From Mesorhizobium_K sp040049215 (GTDB taxonomy: Bacteria; Pseudomonadota; Alphaproteobacteria; Rhizobiales; Rhizobiaceae): a DNA stretch of 64,000 bases. Location: contig NZ_JBDZDN010000005.1 in the NCBI RefSeq assembly GCF_040049215.1, forward strand, positions 62,001 through 126,000, given 5' to 3'. The notes beneath the pieces were generated by a model. It saw nothing but the letters and a program-made list of their open reading frames with translations. It was not told the origin of the DNA and made no database searches. The position numbers and the translations under genes are program-made. How positions within the stretch are numbered: the first letter of the stretch is position 1; the number at the start of each line of letters is the position of its first letter. Below, piece by piece: positions 8,457 through 17,656 of the stretch.

Positions 8457-8754
8457 CCATCCGTCCCGACATGGACCGGAACCCGAGTTCGAGCCAAGAC
8501 CGCGCGGATTTTGGACCTCGAAAACGGCGCTCGTCACGACTGCCTTTCTGCTGATCGCCGCCTTTTTCCTTCTCTCGGAGCACCGGGCCCATGCCCTCGG
8601 CGTCCTTCCCTTCCTGCTGCTGGCGGCCTGTCCTCTGCTTCACATGTTCATGCATTCCGGCCACGGAGGGCATCGCGGCCATGGGCGGCATATTCGGGAT
8701 AGCGAAGCAGATTCGGCCGCGGGAACCGGTACGAAACCCGAAAAAGGAGCATGA
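8428..8754 (+). CDS. DUF2933-type small membrane protein with His-rich tail
   Basis: This 108-residue protein has an acidic and polar N-terminus, one long or two short hydrophobic spans (TALVTTAFLLIAAFFLLSEH and LGVLPFLLLAACPLLHMFMH), and a His/Gly-rich end (HMFMHSGHGGHRGHGRH) that could bind copper or other soft or borderline metals. It matches the DUF2933 pattern of short membrane proteins in copper clusters. ATG 8428 lies inside the end of the preceding gene. Its own stop overlaps the following start (ATGA), so this set of genes is one operon. Confidence 0.7.
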   Translation: MNPQTQYRNDHPSRHGPEPEFEPRPRGFWTSKTALVTTAFLLIAAFFLLSEHRAHALGVLPFLLLAACPLLHMFMHSGHGGHRGHGRHIRDSEADSAAGTGTKPEKGA

Positions 8755-9425
8755 CCATGGTCGAGCAATCTCAGGCCTATGGCCTCTGGGGCCTGGTCTT
8801 CGTCAATTCAGCGGTTTTCATTCTGTTCGCCTTCAGCTTTTTCAAACCGCGGACGGGACGCGACTGGCGCTCCTTCGGTGCGTTCAGCGCCTTCCTGGTG
8901 GCACTGTTTGCTGAGATGTACGGGTTCCCGCTAACGATCTATCTACTCTCAGGTTGGCTTCAATCGCGGTTCCCAGCCATTGACTGGTTTTCGCATGATG
9001 CTGGCCATCTCCTGGAGATGATGTTCGGATGGCGGATGAATCCGCATTTTGGCCCCTTCCACGTTCTCAGCTTCATCCTGATCGGCGGCGGATTCGTGCT
9101 GATCTCGGCCGCCTGGCGCGTGCTCTATGAGGCGCAGCGGCAGGGGCGCCTCGCAACGGGAGGCCCGTATGCGTATGTCCGCCATCCGCAATATGTCGGC
9201 TTTGTCCTCGTCTTGGCTGGTTTCCTCGTCCAGTGGCCGACCCTGCTGACGCTGGCGATGTTCCCCATACTGGTCGGCATGTATGTGCGGCTTTCCTTCA
9301 CCGAGGAGCGTGAAGCGCGGAAAGAGTTCGGTGAGGCATACGATCGCTATGCAGCCGGCGTGCCCGCCTTCTTCCCGCATTTGAACAGGCTGCCCGGCGC
9401 CGCCGACAGGCCCCGCACGCGATGA
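8751..9425 (+). CDS. ICMT/PEMT-like membrane methyltransferase family protein
   Basis: The 224-residue membrane protein has about five spans. Near residue 135-160 it carries the SAM-binding signature of the isoprenylcysteine/phospholipid methyltransferase group: GGPYAYVRHPQYVGFVLV, then EEREARKEFGEAYDRYAA near the C-terminus. Bacterial members of this family often accompany copper ATPases and oxidases; their substrate is not established. The start overlaps the stop of the DUF2933 gene, with AAAAAGGAGC as a good ribosome site; an ATG two codons downstream (8757) is also possible. Confidence 0.75.
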   Translation: MTMVEQSQAYGLWGLVFVNSAVFILFAFSFFKPRTGRDWRSFGAFSAFLVALFAEMYGFPLTIYLLSGWLQSRFPAIDWFSHDAGHLLEMMFGWRMNPHFGPFHVLSFILIGGGFVLISAAWRVLYEAQRQGRLATGGPYAYVRHPQYVGFVLVLAGFLVQWPTLLTLAMFPILVGMYVRLSFTEEREARKEFGEAYDRYAAGVPAFFPHLNRLPGAADRPRTR

Positions 9426-9537
9426 ATTTCTCTCCGCTTGCACCCTGGTCTCGACGCCCCGGTCAGGCGGATTGTGGCCATTTGTCCAAATGACCCTCAA
9501 TCCCGAGATTTCGAACTCAAATCCGTAGGAGGCGACA

Positions 9538-10965
9538 ATGAAACGCCGAGACTTCCTTAAAACTACATTTGCCGGAGCCGTGGTGCTTGCGACGCCACCG
9601 TCCTTGCTCACTGCGGCCGTCGCCGGCCAGTCGGCCGGCCAGACGCGGCTTGGCATTGTCCGCCGCACGATCGAGGTGAACGGCAAAGCCGCAAGCGTCT
9701 TCGGCCTCCAACGGGCTGACGGCTCGCCGGGTCTCCGCTTCCGGGCAGGCGATGCCTTCAATGTCCTGCTCCGCAACGAGACCCCCGAGTCGACGATCAT
9801 CCATTGGCACGGGCTGACGCCGCCCTGGCCGAGCGACGGCGTCGGCGATGCGCCGCTTCCTCTCATCGCCGCCGGCGCCGATCGCACTTACGATTTTCCG
9901 GTCGGCAAGCCGGGTACCCATTGGATGCATGCGCACACACTGCAGGAGCAGGCCCTTCTTGCCGCGCCGCTGATCGTCGCCGATCCTGACGACGATAGAA
10001 CGGACGAGCAGGAAATCGTCATTCTCCTGCACGACTTCTCGTTCTCGTCGCCGGAGGAACTTCTGGCCGGCCTGACAGGCGCTGACCCTGCGCCGATGCA
10101 GCATGGCGGCATGGACATGTCGGGGGCCGCCGCCGGCGCCATGGCGGGAATGAACCACGGCGGCATGGCCATGGATCTCAACGACATCGAGTATGACGCC
10201 TATCTGGCCAACGATCGCACGCTGGACGATCCTGAAGTTACATCTGTGGAAGCCGGCGGACGCGTGCGGGTGCGGATCATCAACGGCGCCACGGCGACCG
10301 CTTTCACGATCGATTTAGGCGAACTGGAAGGCGAGCTGATCGCGGTCGACGGTCAGGACGTCGAGCCGGTCAAGGGCAGCCGCTTCCCGATGACGATGGG
10401 GCAACGCATCGATGTCCGTCTGCAGTTGCCGCGCGAAGCACGCTCGTTTCCAATCCTGGCGCTGCGCGAGGGGAGCAGGGAACGCTCCGGCATCATCCTG
10501 CGTCCGGCCGGGGCGACAGTGACCAAGATCGCGTCGACCGGAGATGATGGCGCCCCGGTCCTTGATCTGGCGCTCGAGGCGCAGCTCCGGGCCACAACGC
10601 CACTGGCGTCGCGCCCTGCGGACAAAACGTTCGACATGGCCCTGACTGGCGACATGGCTGCCTACCGCTGGGGTTTGAAGTCCAACGAACCGATCCTGGT
10701 AGATGTGGGCGATCGCGTGGAAGTAACGCTGCGCAACACCAGCATGATGGCGCATCCTATGCACTTGCACGGTCATCACTTCCAGGTCGTTGCGATCGAT
10801 GGGGAGCGCTTTGCGGGAGCAGTGAGGGATACGGTCCTGCTGCCTCTCAATCGCTCGGTGACGATCGCCGTCGATGCCAACAATCCCGGCCAGTGGGCCT
10901 TCCATTGCCACCACCTCTACCACATGGCGACCGGGATGATGTCGACCTTCGCCTATCGAGCCTAG
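9538..10965 (+). CDS. Multicopper oxidase, CueO/CopA type, Tat-exported
   Basis: This periplasmic oxidase would convert Cu(I) to the less toxic Cu(II) using oxygen. The 475 residues start with a Tat signal (KRRDFLK followed by a hydrophobic run). All four copper-ligand motifs are present in order: HWHG near 88, HAH in WMHAHT near 130, HPMHLHGH near 405 and HCHHLYHMATGMM near 458. A Met/His-rich insert (APMQHGGMDMSG, MNHGGMAMD) at about 180-215 resembles the substrate-side Met segments of CueO. The start has a strong AGGAGG ribosome site. It is followed 84 bases later by the P1B ATPase, so cytoplasmic export and periplasmic oxidation are paired. Confidence 0.92.
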   Translation: MKRRDFLKTTFAGAVVLATPPSLLTAAVAGQSAGQTRLGIVRRTIEVNGKAASVFGLQRADGSPGLRFRAGDAFNVLLRNETPESTIIHWHGLTPPWPSDGVGDAPLPLIAAGADRTYDFPVGKPGTHWMHAHTLQEQALLAAPLIVADPDDDRTDEQEIVILLHDFSFSSPEELLAGLTGADPAPMQHGGMDMSGAAAGAMAGMNHGGMAMDLNDIEYDAYLANDRTLDDPEVTSVEAGGRVRVRIINGATATAFTIDLGELEGELIAVDGQDVEPVKGSRFPMTMGQRIDVRLQLPREARSFPILALREGSRERSGIILRPAGATVTKIASTGDDGAPVLDLALEAQLRATTPLASRPADKTFDMALTGDMAAYRWGLKSNEPILVDVGDRVEVTLRNTSMMAHPMHLHGHHFQVVAIDGERFAGAVRDTVLLPLNRSVTIAVDANNPGQWAFHCHHLYHMATGMMSTFAYRA

Positions 10966-11049
10966 GATATTGTGCTGGCCGTGGTGATTGTCCGCGCCCG
11001 CACAACCGAACCGCAGCACGTTGCAGCAGCAAAGCATAGGAGACTGACC

Positions 11050-13476
11050 ATGAAAAAGGTGACGCTGGAAGTACGTGACCTTTTCGGCATGCTGGATTTC
11101 GCGGCCGTCGAGAAGCGTCTCGCCGCTTTGCCTGGTGTTGCCAGCGTTGCCATGAACGCCGGCTCGACAAGCGCCACCATCGCATTCGACGAGGCGCTGA
11201 CGGACCCTGAGACCATTGCCAGCGAGATCGAAGCCTGCGGCTTTCACTGCAGGGGCGAGACCGTGCCACGGCACCTCTGCGTGCCCGGCAGCACTACGGT
11301 TCCGCCCGGGCATCCGCGCGCGCCCTCGGAACACATGCACGGACACGCGGAGCACGCCGCCGTGGCCGCCGCGGCGCCAGGCAAGCGGGAGGGAACGGCC
11401 GCAGCCAAGGTGCCGCACGATGCAATGGCTCACGAGATGGGACACGGCGCCGGCATGGACATGCAGGATATGGTGAGCGACATGCGCAATCGCTTCCTTG
11501 TCAGCCTGGTCTTCACGCTGCCGATTTTCGCCATGGAGCCGATGGGTCTGGGTGAACCCTTGTTGCGCCCACCCTTCGGGCTCAGCGAAGACCTTGCCAT
11601 GTTTTTCCTCGCCAGTGCCGCGATCCTCTATCCGGTCTGGCCGTTCGTCGTCGCCGCCTGGCGCGCCCTGCGGAACGGCGTCCTCAACATGGCAGTGCTG
11701 GTGGTGTTGAGCGTTGGCACCGGCTACCTATTCAGCATCGGTGCGACGTTCTTCTTCGAAGGACAGCAATTCTATGAAGCCGCGAGCGTGCTGCTCGTTT
11801 TCATCCTGCTCGGGCATTGGCTGGAGATGCGCGCGCGGGCCGGCGCTTCCGCCGCGATCAGGGCGCTGCTCAATCTCGCGCCGCCCAAGGCCAACGTTTT
11901 CCGCGACGGCAAGGAGGTCGAGGTTGCGACCGCCGATGTCGTTCTCGGCGACATCGTCGTTCTGCGGCCCGGCAACAAGCTTCCTGTCGACGGCCAAGTG
12001 ATCGAGGGCGAGTCGACCATCGACGAATCGATGCTCACCGGCGAATCCATGCCCGTCACAAAAAAGGTCGGCGATGCCGTGATCGGCGCCACGATCAACA
12101 AGAGCGGCACGCTGCGCTACCGCTCTACAAAGGTGGGCGCCGACACGGCCTTGGCCCAGATCGTCAAACTGGTCCAGGAAGCACAGAATTCCAAGGCGCC
12201 GGCCCAGTTGCTTGCCGACCGCGCCTCGCAGTGGCTGGTGCTGGCTGCGATCGTCATCGGCCTTGCGACTTTTGCCGTCTGGTTCTGGTGGATCGGCCAG
12301 CCGCTGCTCTTCGCTATGACCCTAACCATCACGGTTTTCGTTATCGCCTGTCCCGATGCTTTGGGCCTCGCCACCCCGATGGCGGTGATGGTCGGTACCG
12401 GTCTCGGAGCATCCAACGGTATCTTGTTCAAGAATGCGTCCGCTCTCGAAGATGCGACAAAACTGAATGTGATCGTCTTTGACAAGACCGGGACGCTGAC
12501 CATGGGCCAGCCCAAGGTCGTCGAAATCATCCCCGCGCCCGGTGTTTCGTCTGACGAGGTTTTGCAAATCGCGGCTGCGGTCGATCAGGGGTCGGATCAT
12601 CCGCTGGCCGTCGCCATCGTCGAGCGGGCCAAGGACCTGGAACTTTCAAAGGTCTCCGGCTTCCTCAATATCGAGGGCAAGGGCGCTAGCGCCGCCATCG
12701 GTGGAGATCAGGTTTTCCTCGGCAACCGGCGCCTGATGGATGAGCAGAAGATCGACCTGCTGGCGCTCGGCGACAAGGCGGAAGCGCTCAAGGGCGAAGG
12801 CCGCACCGTCATTCACGTGGCGCGATCGGGAAAACTTCTTGGACTGATCGCCATCGCCGATGCGCCGCGTCCGACCGCCATCGCGACCATCAAGAAGCTC
12901 CACGAGCAGGGCGTACGCGTCGCCATGCTCACCGGCGACAATGCCGGCACCGCCAAGCGTATCGCCGGCATTCTCGGCATCGACATCGTTCTTGCAGACG
13001 TCCTGCCGGGGCAGAAGGCTGAAAAGATCAAGGAGTTGCAGGGACAGGGCCTCAAGGTCGGCATGGTCGGCGACGGTGTCAACGATGCCCCAGCCTTGAC
13101 GCAGGCTGATGTCGGCTTCGCGATCGGTGCAGGCACCGACGTGGCGATCGAAAGCGCCGATATCGTGCTGATGAAGAGCGATCCCTATGACGTGGTCGGC
13201 GCGATGACCTTGTCACGGGCCACCCTTCGCAAGATGCACCAGAACCTTTGGTGGGCGGTCGGCTACAATGTCATCGCCTTCCCGCTCGCTGCGGGCGTGT
13301 TCTATCCCTTCCTTCTGAGCCCCGAGATCGCCGCGCTAGCGATGTCGGGCAGTTCCGCCCTGGTTGCAGCCAATGCGCTTTTGCTCAAGCGGACCAAACT
13401 CGAGGGCATTCATCCAGCAACCGCGTCAACGACCGAAGCCGCCGCTCACGACCAACCAACCGGCGCACCAGCATGA
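11050..13476 (+). CDS. P1B-type metal ATPase with CPD in place of CPC/CPH
   Basis: This 808-residue cation pump of the copper-ATPase type has an N-terminal HMA-like fold without a CxxC, then a His/Met-rich stretch (HMHGHAEH, HEMGHGAGMDMQDM) at about 97-145. Next come eight membrane spans, the TGES actuator loop (MLTGESMPVTKK), DKTGTLT, HP (SDHPLAVAI) and the hinge GDGVNDAPAL. The transmembrane metal motif reads ACPDALGLATP (C434-P435-D436) instead of CPC or CPH. The later helices (NLWWAVGYNVIAFPLAAG, MSGSSALV) resemble CopB-like P1B-3 pumps. The ATG at 11050 with AGGAGA is preferred over a longer frame. Copper or silver export is likely from context; specificity is uncertain. Confidence 0.88.
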   Translation: MKKVTLEVRDLFGMLDFAAVEKRLAALPGVASVAMNAGSTSATIAFDEALTDPETIASEIEACGFHCRGETVPRHLCVPGSTTVPPGHPRAPSEHMHGHAEHAAVAAAAPGKREGTAAAKVPHDAMAHEMGHGAGMDMQDMVSDMRNRFLVSLVFTLPIFAMEPMGLGEPLLRPPFGLSEDLAMFFLASAAILYPVWPFVVAAWRALRNGVLNMAVLVVLSVGTGYLFSIGATFFFEGQQFYEAASVLLVFILLGHWLEMRARAGASAAIRALLNLAPPKANVFRDGKEVEVATADVVLGDIVVLRPGNKLPVDGQVIEGESTIDESMLTGESMPVTKKVGDAVIGATINKSGTLRYRSTKVGADTALAQIVKLVQEAQNSKAPAQLLADRASQWLVLAAIVIGLATFAVWFWWIGQPLLFAMTLTITVFVIACPDALGLATPMAVMVGTGLGASNGILFKNASALEDATKLNVIVFDKTGTLTMGQPKVVEIIPAPGVSSDEVLQIAAAVDQGSDHPLAVAIVERAKDLELSKVSGFLNIEGKGASAAIGGDQVFLGNRRLMDEQKIDLLALGDKAEALKGEGRTVIHVARSGKLLGLIAIADAPRPTAIATIKKLHEQGVRVAMLTGDNAGTAKRIAGILGIDIVLADVLPGQKAEKIKELQGQGLKVGMVGDGVNDAPALTQADVGFAIGAGTDVAIESADIVLMKSDPYDVVGAMTLSRATLRKMHQNLWWAVGYNVIAFPLAAGVFYPFLLSPEIAALAMSGSSALVAANALLLKRTKLEGIHPATASTTEAAAHDQPTGAPA

Positions 13477-14741
13477 GCGCGACTGCAAAACCTACCCTGC
13501 CCACGTCATCGTGGATCCTGGGCGCACTTCTGGCTTCGTCCTTCATCGTCGCGCTCGGCTATGGGATCGTCCTGCCGGTCCTGCCGACAATGGTCGAACG
13601 GCTTGCAGGCTCCACAGATCCGACATTCGCTGCACGGCACATTGGCTTTCTGACTGCTGCCTATGTCGCCGCACCTCTGGCTGTCGCATTCCTCTGGGGA
13701 CGGGTGTCGGATTTGATCGGGCGTCGACCCGTCCTTGTCGTTGGTCTGATCGGCTTCGCCGTCACCTTGGCGGCTTCGGCGCTCGCGCCGAACCTGCTGC
13801 TTCTTTATGTCGGACGAATCCTGAACGGCGGCTTCGCCGCCGCCGTAGTTCCCACAGCCCTTGCGTTCATTGCCGACACGGAAGGTGACGATGATCGGCG
13901 CGCCAGAACCTTTGGGTGGGTCAGCATGGCATCGATTGCAGGCTTCCTGCTCGGTCCCATGCTCGGCGGCCTCGCAGCCGGATGGGCTTTTGACTCGGGT
14001 AAGGCGGTGCCCCTCTTGCAGGCCGCCCCTTTTCTTCTTGCGTCGGGCCTCGCCTTGGCCGCGGCCGGCGGCGTGAGGTTGATCCTGCCTGGAGGCTGGG
14101 TGTCCGGCCAGCCTGTCGACACGAGGAACCGCGAGACATCGACGTTCGTGCCAGGGGAGCTACGGCTGCTCGCCCTTGCCTCGGTGGCCGCGGCGGGACT
14201 TGGCGCATTCGAGGTCGGGCTCACGCTACGCAACGATGAACTCGCAATGAGTCCCGCCGAACTGGGCTTTACGTTCGCGACCTGCAGCGTGGTGATGTTT
14301 GCGGTGCAGGGCCTGGTTTTTTCGCCACTCGTCAAGCCGGCGACAACGAAAGTGCTGGTAGCACCCGCCTTCCTGGTGATGGCGATCGGTTTGGCGGTAA
14401 TTCCATCGATCACCGCATTCAGCGAGATGCTGTTCGCGGTGTCCGTCGTCGCGGCCTCGGCCGGGGTGATCAGTCCGCTGCTCGCCTTCTGGGTGTCGCG
14501 GATCACCGCGCGAAGTCAGGGCGTCGAACTCGGCATTCAGGCGGCAGCAGTGAGCCTTGGGCTGTCGGTGGGCTCCGCGGGCGCTGGTCTGCTGTTCGGC
14601 TTCAACGGCCTGCAAGGCGCCGGCTTCCTTGCCGCAGCCGTGGTGATGGCACTCGCTGCAACGGCAAGCCTGAAGCTGCCGCTGATGGCCCCTATGACGG
14701 CTGATCCACGTGCCGTTCCTGCCGGGAAGATCCCGGAATGA
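13473..14741 (+). CDS. Major facilitator superfamily transporter
   Basis: The 422-residue protein has about twelve hydrophobic spans and the MFS loop 2-3 motif in GRVSDLIGRRPVLVV near residue 75. It most resembles drug/proton antiporters, but no substrate motif is visible. The start overlaps the stop of the ATPase gene (ATGA at 13473), so it belongs to the copper operon at least transcriptionally; whether it moves metals or a chelate is unknown. A longer open frame extending upstream is only an antisense or out-of-frame shadow of the ATPase. Confidence 0.85.
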   Translation: MSATAKPTLPTSSWILGALLASSFIVALGYGIVLPVLPTMVERLAGSTDPTFAARHIGFLTAAYVAAPLAVAFLWGRVSDLIGRRPVLVVGLIGFAVTLAASALAPNLLLLYVGRILNGGFAAAVVPTALAFIADTEGDDDRRARTFGWVSMASIAGFLLGPMLGGLAAGWAFDSGKAVPLLQAAPFLLASGLALAAAGGVRLILPGGWVSGQPVDTRNRETSTFVPGELRLLALASVAAAGLGAFEVGLTLRNDELAMSPAELGFTFATCSVVMFAVQGLVFSPLVKPATTKVLVAPAFLVMAIGLAVIPSITAFSEMLFAVSVVAASAGVISPLLAFWVSRITARSQGVELGIQAAAVSLGLSVGSAGAGLLFGFNGLQGAGFLAAAVVMALAATASLKLPLMAPMTADPRAVPAGKIPE

Positions 14742-14768
14742 TCATTTTGCCAACTGTTCGGAGAGCCT

Positions 14769-16148
14769 ATGAATTCCCCAACTTCGCTTCAATTTCTCGG
14801 CGCCGCCGGAACTGTAACCGGATCGCGGTACCTCCTCGAAACGGATGGACACCGCGTCCTCATCGACTGCGGTCTGTTTCAGGGCTACAAGCAGCTGCGT
14901 GATCGCAATCGCGCGGCATTTCCGGTGCCGCCTGAAACGATCGACACGGTGCTTCTCACCCACGCGCACCTCGATCATTCCGGCTACATTCCCGCGCTCG
15001 TGCGCAATGGCTTTCGCGGCAAGGTGATATGCACTCCTGCCACCGCAGAACTGTGCTCGCTTTTGCTTCCGGACAGCGGCCACCTTCAGGAAGAGGAAGC
15101 ACGATTTGCCAAGAAACGGGGCTATTCCAAGCATGCAGACCCTCAGCCACTATACACTCTGGAAGATGCCAAGGCCTCACTCGAACACATCGCGACCCAG
15201 GACTTCGACAAGGAATTCGAAGTCGGGCGCGGCATTCGCGCCCGCTTCCTTCACGCGGGGCATCTTCTTGGCGCCTCACAGATCAGCGTCGACATTGCCG
15301 GAACAAACGTGCATTTCAGCGGTGACCTCGGACGTCCGCAAGACCCGCTGATGCGGCCACCCCTTCCGCTGGTTGAAGCCGACATACTGGTTTGCGAGTC
15401 CACTTACGGCAACCGCAGACACCCACGTATTGACGCGGAAGCGGAGCTTGCGCCGGTGATCCGGCGCGTCGCCGGCCGAGGCGGCGTGATCGTAATACCG
15501 GCTTTCGCGGTAGGCCGCGCACAAGGCATCCTGCTGCAAATCGCGCGCCTCGAACAGCGCGGCGACATCCCGACCGTGCCCGTTTTCCTCAACAGCCCGA
15601 TGGCGATCGACGCCACGGATATCTACCACCGCTTTCATGACGAGCACCACGTCAGTCTCGAGGAATGCCGCGCGATGTACTCGATCGCGACGCTGGTGCG
15701 ATCGGTCGAGGAATCGAAGGCCCTGAACCTCAGGCGGGGGCCGATGATCATCGTGTCGGCGAGCGGCATGCTCACGGGCGGACGCGTGCTACACCATCTT
15801 CAGGCCTTCGGATCGGATGCACGCAATGCGATCCTGCTCTCCGGCTTCCAGGCCGGAGGCACGCGAGGTGCGGCTCTGGCGGCCGGCGCCGACCATCTGC
15901 GGATATTCGGACAAGACGTGCCGATCCGCGCGGAAGTCGTTCAACTCGAGAGCTTTTCCGGTCACGCGGACGCCGACGAAATTCTCGACTGGATGCGGAG
16001 TGCCCGCCGCGTGCCCAGAATGACCTACCTCACGCATGGCGAACCGGATTCCGCCGATACGCTGCGTGGCCGCGTCATTCGCGAACTCAAATGGCAGGCG
16101 CGTGTCCCGGAACACCTCGAGCGGATCGATCTGGAGCAGCCTGCATGA
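14769..16148 (+). CDS. Metallo-beta-lactamase/beta-CASP RNA nuclease
   Basis: The 459-residue protein combines a metallo-beta-lactamase fold (THAHLDHSGYIP, the zinc HxHxDH motif, near residue 60; HAGHLLGASQ near 162; FSGDLGR near 180) with a beta-CASP domain and the C-terminal SFSGHADADEI. Relatives (YsnA/Rv2752c/CPSF type) cut RNA endo- or exonucleolytically. It is the first of three tightly overlapping genes (ATGA at 16145, then 17653) with a nucleoside-phosphate phosphorylase and a PRPP synthetase, pointing to RNA turnover feeding nucleotide breakdown. The start at 14769 has a GGAGAG ribosome site. Confidence 0.88.
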   Translation: MNSPTSLQFLGAAGTVTGSRYLLETDGHRVLIDCGLFQGYKQLRDRNRAAFPVPPETIDTVLLTHAHLDHSGYIPALVRNGFRGKVICTPATAELCSLLLPDSGHLQEEEARFAKKRGYSKHADPQPLYTLEDAKASLEHIATQDFDKEFEVGRGIRARFLHAGHLLGASQISVDIAGTNVHFSGDLGRPQDPLMRPPLPLVEADILVCESTYGNRRHPRIDAEAELAPVIRRVAGRGGVIVIPAFAVGRAQGILLQIARLEQRGDIPTVPVFLNSPMAIDATDIYHRFHDEHHVSLEECRAMYSIATLVRSVEESKALNLRRGPMIIVSASGMLTGGRVLHHLQAFGSDARNAILLSGFQAGGTRGAALAAGADHLRIFGQDVPIRAEVVQLESFSGHADADEILDWMRSARRVPRMTYLTHGEPDSADTLRGRVIRELKWQARVPEHLERIDLEQPA

Positions 16149-17656
16149 GTGACGCCCATAGCCGGTTGCGTCTTGTCCGAGCCGGCATCGACACCTATCA
16201 GCAACCCGTCGTTTACATGCATCGCGACTGTCGCGTCTGCCGTTCCGAAGGCTTTACGGCGCTCACCCGGGTTTTGGTGCGCAGCGGCGATCGCGAGCTG
16301 GTCGCCACGCTCAACGTTGTTGTCGACGACCGCCTCGACCTCGACGTCGCCGCCTTGTCCGAAGCCGCCTGGGCATTGCTCCAGCCAAGCCCCGAAGCAT
16401 GGGCCCTCTTTAGTCACCCCGAACCGCCCGCGTCGGCGCCGGCTTTGCGGGCGAAGGTCTTCGGCCAGCGGCTCAGCGAGACGGATTTCCTCGCCATCAT
16501 GCGCGACACCGTCAACAACCGTTTGTCAGACATCGAACTGACGGCATTCGTCACGGCATGTGCCGGCGAACGGCTCGACGAACAGGAAACGATCGCGCTC
16601 ACCAAAGCGATGCTCGCGGTCGGAGAGCGGATCGACTGGGGCAGCGGCGCGGTGCTGGACAAGCATTGTGTCGGCGGCCTTCCCGGAAATCGCACCACGC
16701 CCATCGTCGTTGCGATCGTTGCCGCCGCCGGCCACCGGATCCCAAAGACGTCCTCACGTGCCATCACATCTCCTGCCGGCACCGCCGACGCGATGGAGGT
16801 GATGGCGCCTGTAGCGCTCGATCTCGATGCCATGCGAAACGTGGTCGAGCGCGAAGGGGGCTGCATCGTCTGGGGTGGAAATGTCAGGCTGAGCCCAGCC
16901 GACGACATTTTGATCCGCATCGAGCGTCCACTCGACTTCGACAGTGACGGACAACTCGTGGCTAGCGTCCTTTCGAAGAAAGCCGCTGCGGGCTCGACCC
17001 ATGTGCTGATCGACATTCCCGTCGGACCGACCGCCAAGGTGCGTTCCGTCGCAGCGGCAGCTTCTCTTGAGGCAAGACTCCTTGCGACGGCACAGGCGCT
17101 CGGACTTAACCTCTCGGTGCTGCGCACCGATGGCCTCCAACCTGTTGGCTACGGCATCGGTCCGGCTCTTGAAGCGCGAGACGTGTTGAGCGTGCTGCGC
17201 AATAACGCAGAAGCGCCTCGCGATCTCCGCAGCCGAGCGCTCGATCTTGCCGGGGCATTGCTTGACGCCGCGCCCGGAGCCGTGCCCGACAAAGGGCGGA
17301 CCATTGCGCAAACGCTGCTCGACAGCGGCGCCGCCTATCGCAAATTTCTCGCGATCTGCGAGGCACAGGGCCGCTTTACCGAGCCGAGCGCGGCCCCGCA
17401 CACCAGTCCGGTTCTCGCCAACCGAACCGGCCAGATCCAGGCGATCGACAACCGGCGGCTTGCAAAGGTTGCCAAGCTCGCCGGCGCTCCGGGCAGCGCC
17501 ACCGCTGGAATCGAATCCCGCTTTCGGATTGGCGACAGCATCCAGGCCGGTGAGCCGCTGTTTCACATCCATGCCCAATCGCCAGGAGAGCTTGAATACG
17601 CATTCGATTATGCTTCGGCTCATCCGGACATATTCGAGATCGGGGTCATACAATGA
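16145..17656 (+). CDS. Thymidine/AMP phosphorylase family protein
   Basis: The 503-residue protein matches the archaeal-type thymidine phosphorylase/AMP phosphorylase group. It has an extra N-terminal domain (1-85) absent from ordinary DeoA, then the glycosyltransferase core. Signatures are DKHCVGGLPGNRTTPIVVAI near 180 and SSRAITSPAGTADAMEVM near 205, followed by the C-terminal PYNP-like domain. Such enzymes phosphorolyse NMPs to ribose 1,5-bisphosphate plus base, or thymidine to deoxyribose 1-phosphate; sequence alone does not separate these. Start and stop overlap both neighbours by four bases. No RuBisCO or ribose-1,5-bisphosphate isomerase is in the window, so the archaeal route would need another outlet. 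Confidence 0.85.
   Translation: MSDAHSRLRLVRAGIDTYQQPVVYMHRDCRVCRSEGFTALTRVLVRSGDRELVATLNVVVDDRLDLDVAALSEAAWALLQPSPEAWALFSHPEPPASAPALRAKVFGQRLSETDFLAIMRDTVNNRLSDIELTAFVTACAGERLDEQETIALTKAMLAVGERIDWGSGAVLDKHCVGGLPGNRTTPIVVAIVAAAGHRIPKTSSRAITSPAGTADAMEVMAPVALDLDAMRNVVEREGGCIVWGGNVRLSPADDILIRIERPLDFDSDGQLVASVLSKKAAAGSTHVLIDIPVGPTAKVRSVAAAASLEARLLATAQALGLNLSVLRTDGLQPVGYGIGPALEARDVLSVLRNNAEAPRDLRSRALDLAGALLDAAPGAVPDKGRTIAQTLLDSGAAYRKFLAICEAQGRFTEPSAAPHTSPVLANRTGQIQAIDNRRLAKVAKLAGAPGSATAGIESRFRIGDSIQAGEPLFHIHAQSPGELEYAFDYASAHPDIFEIGVIQ

Noticed and set aside
10315..11445. Minus-strand open frame opposite the multicopper oxidase and ATPase
   Set aside because: GC-rich codon shadow: no ribosome site, abundant Arg and His, and no similarity to any known fold.
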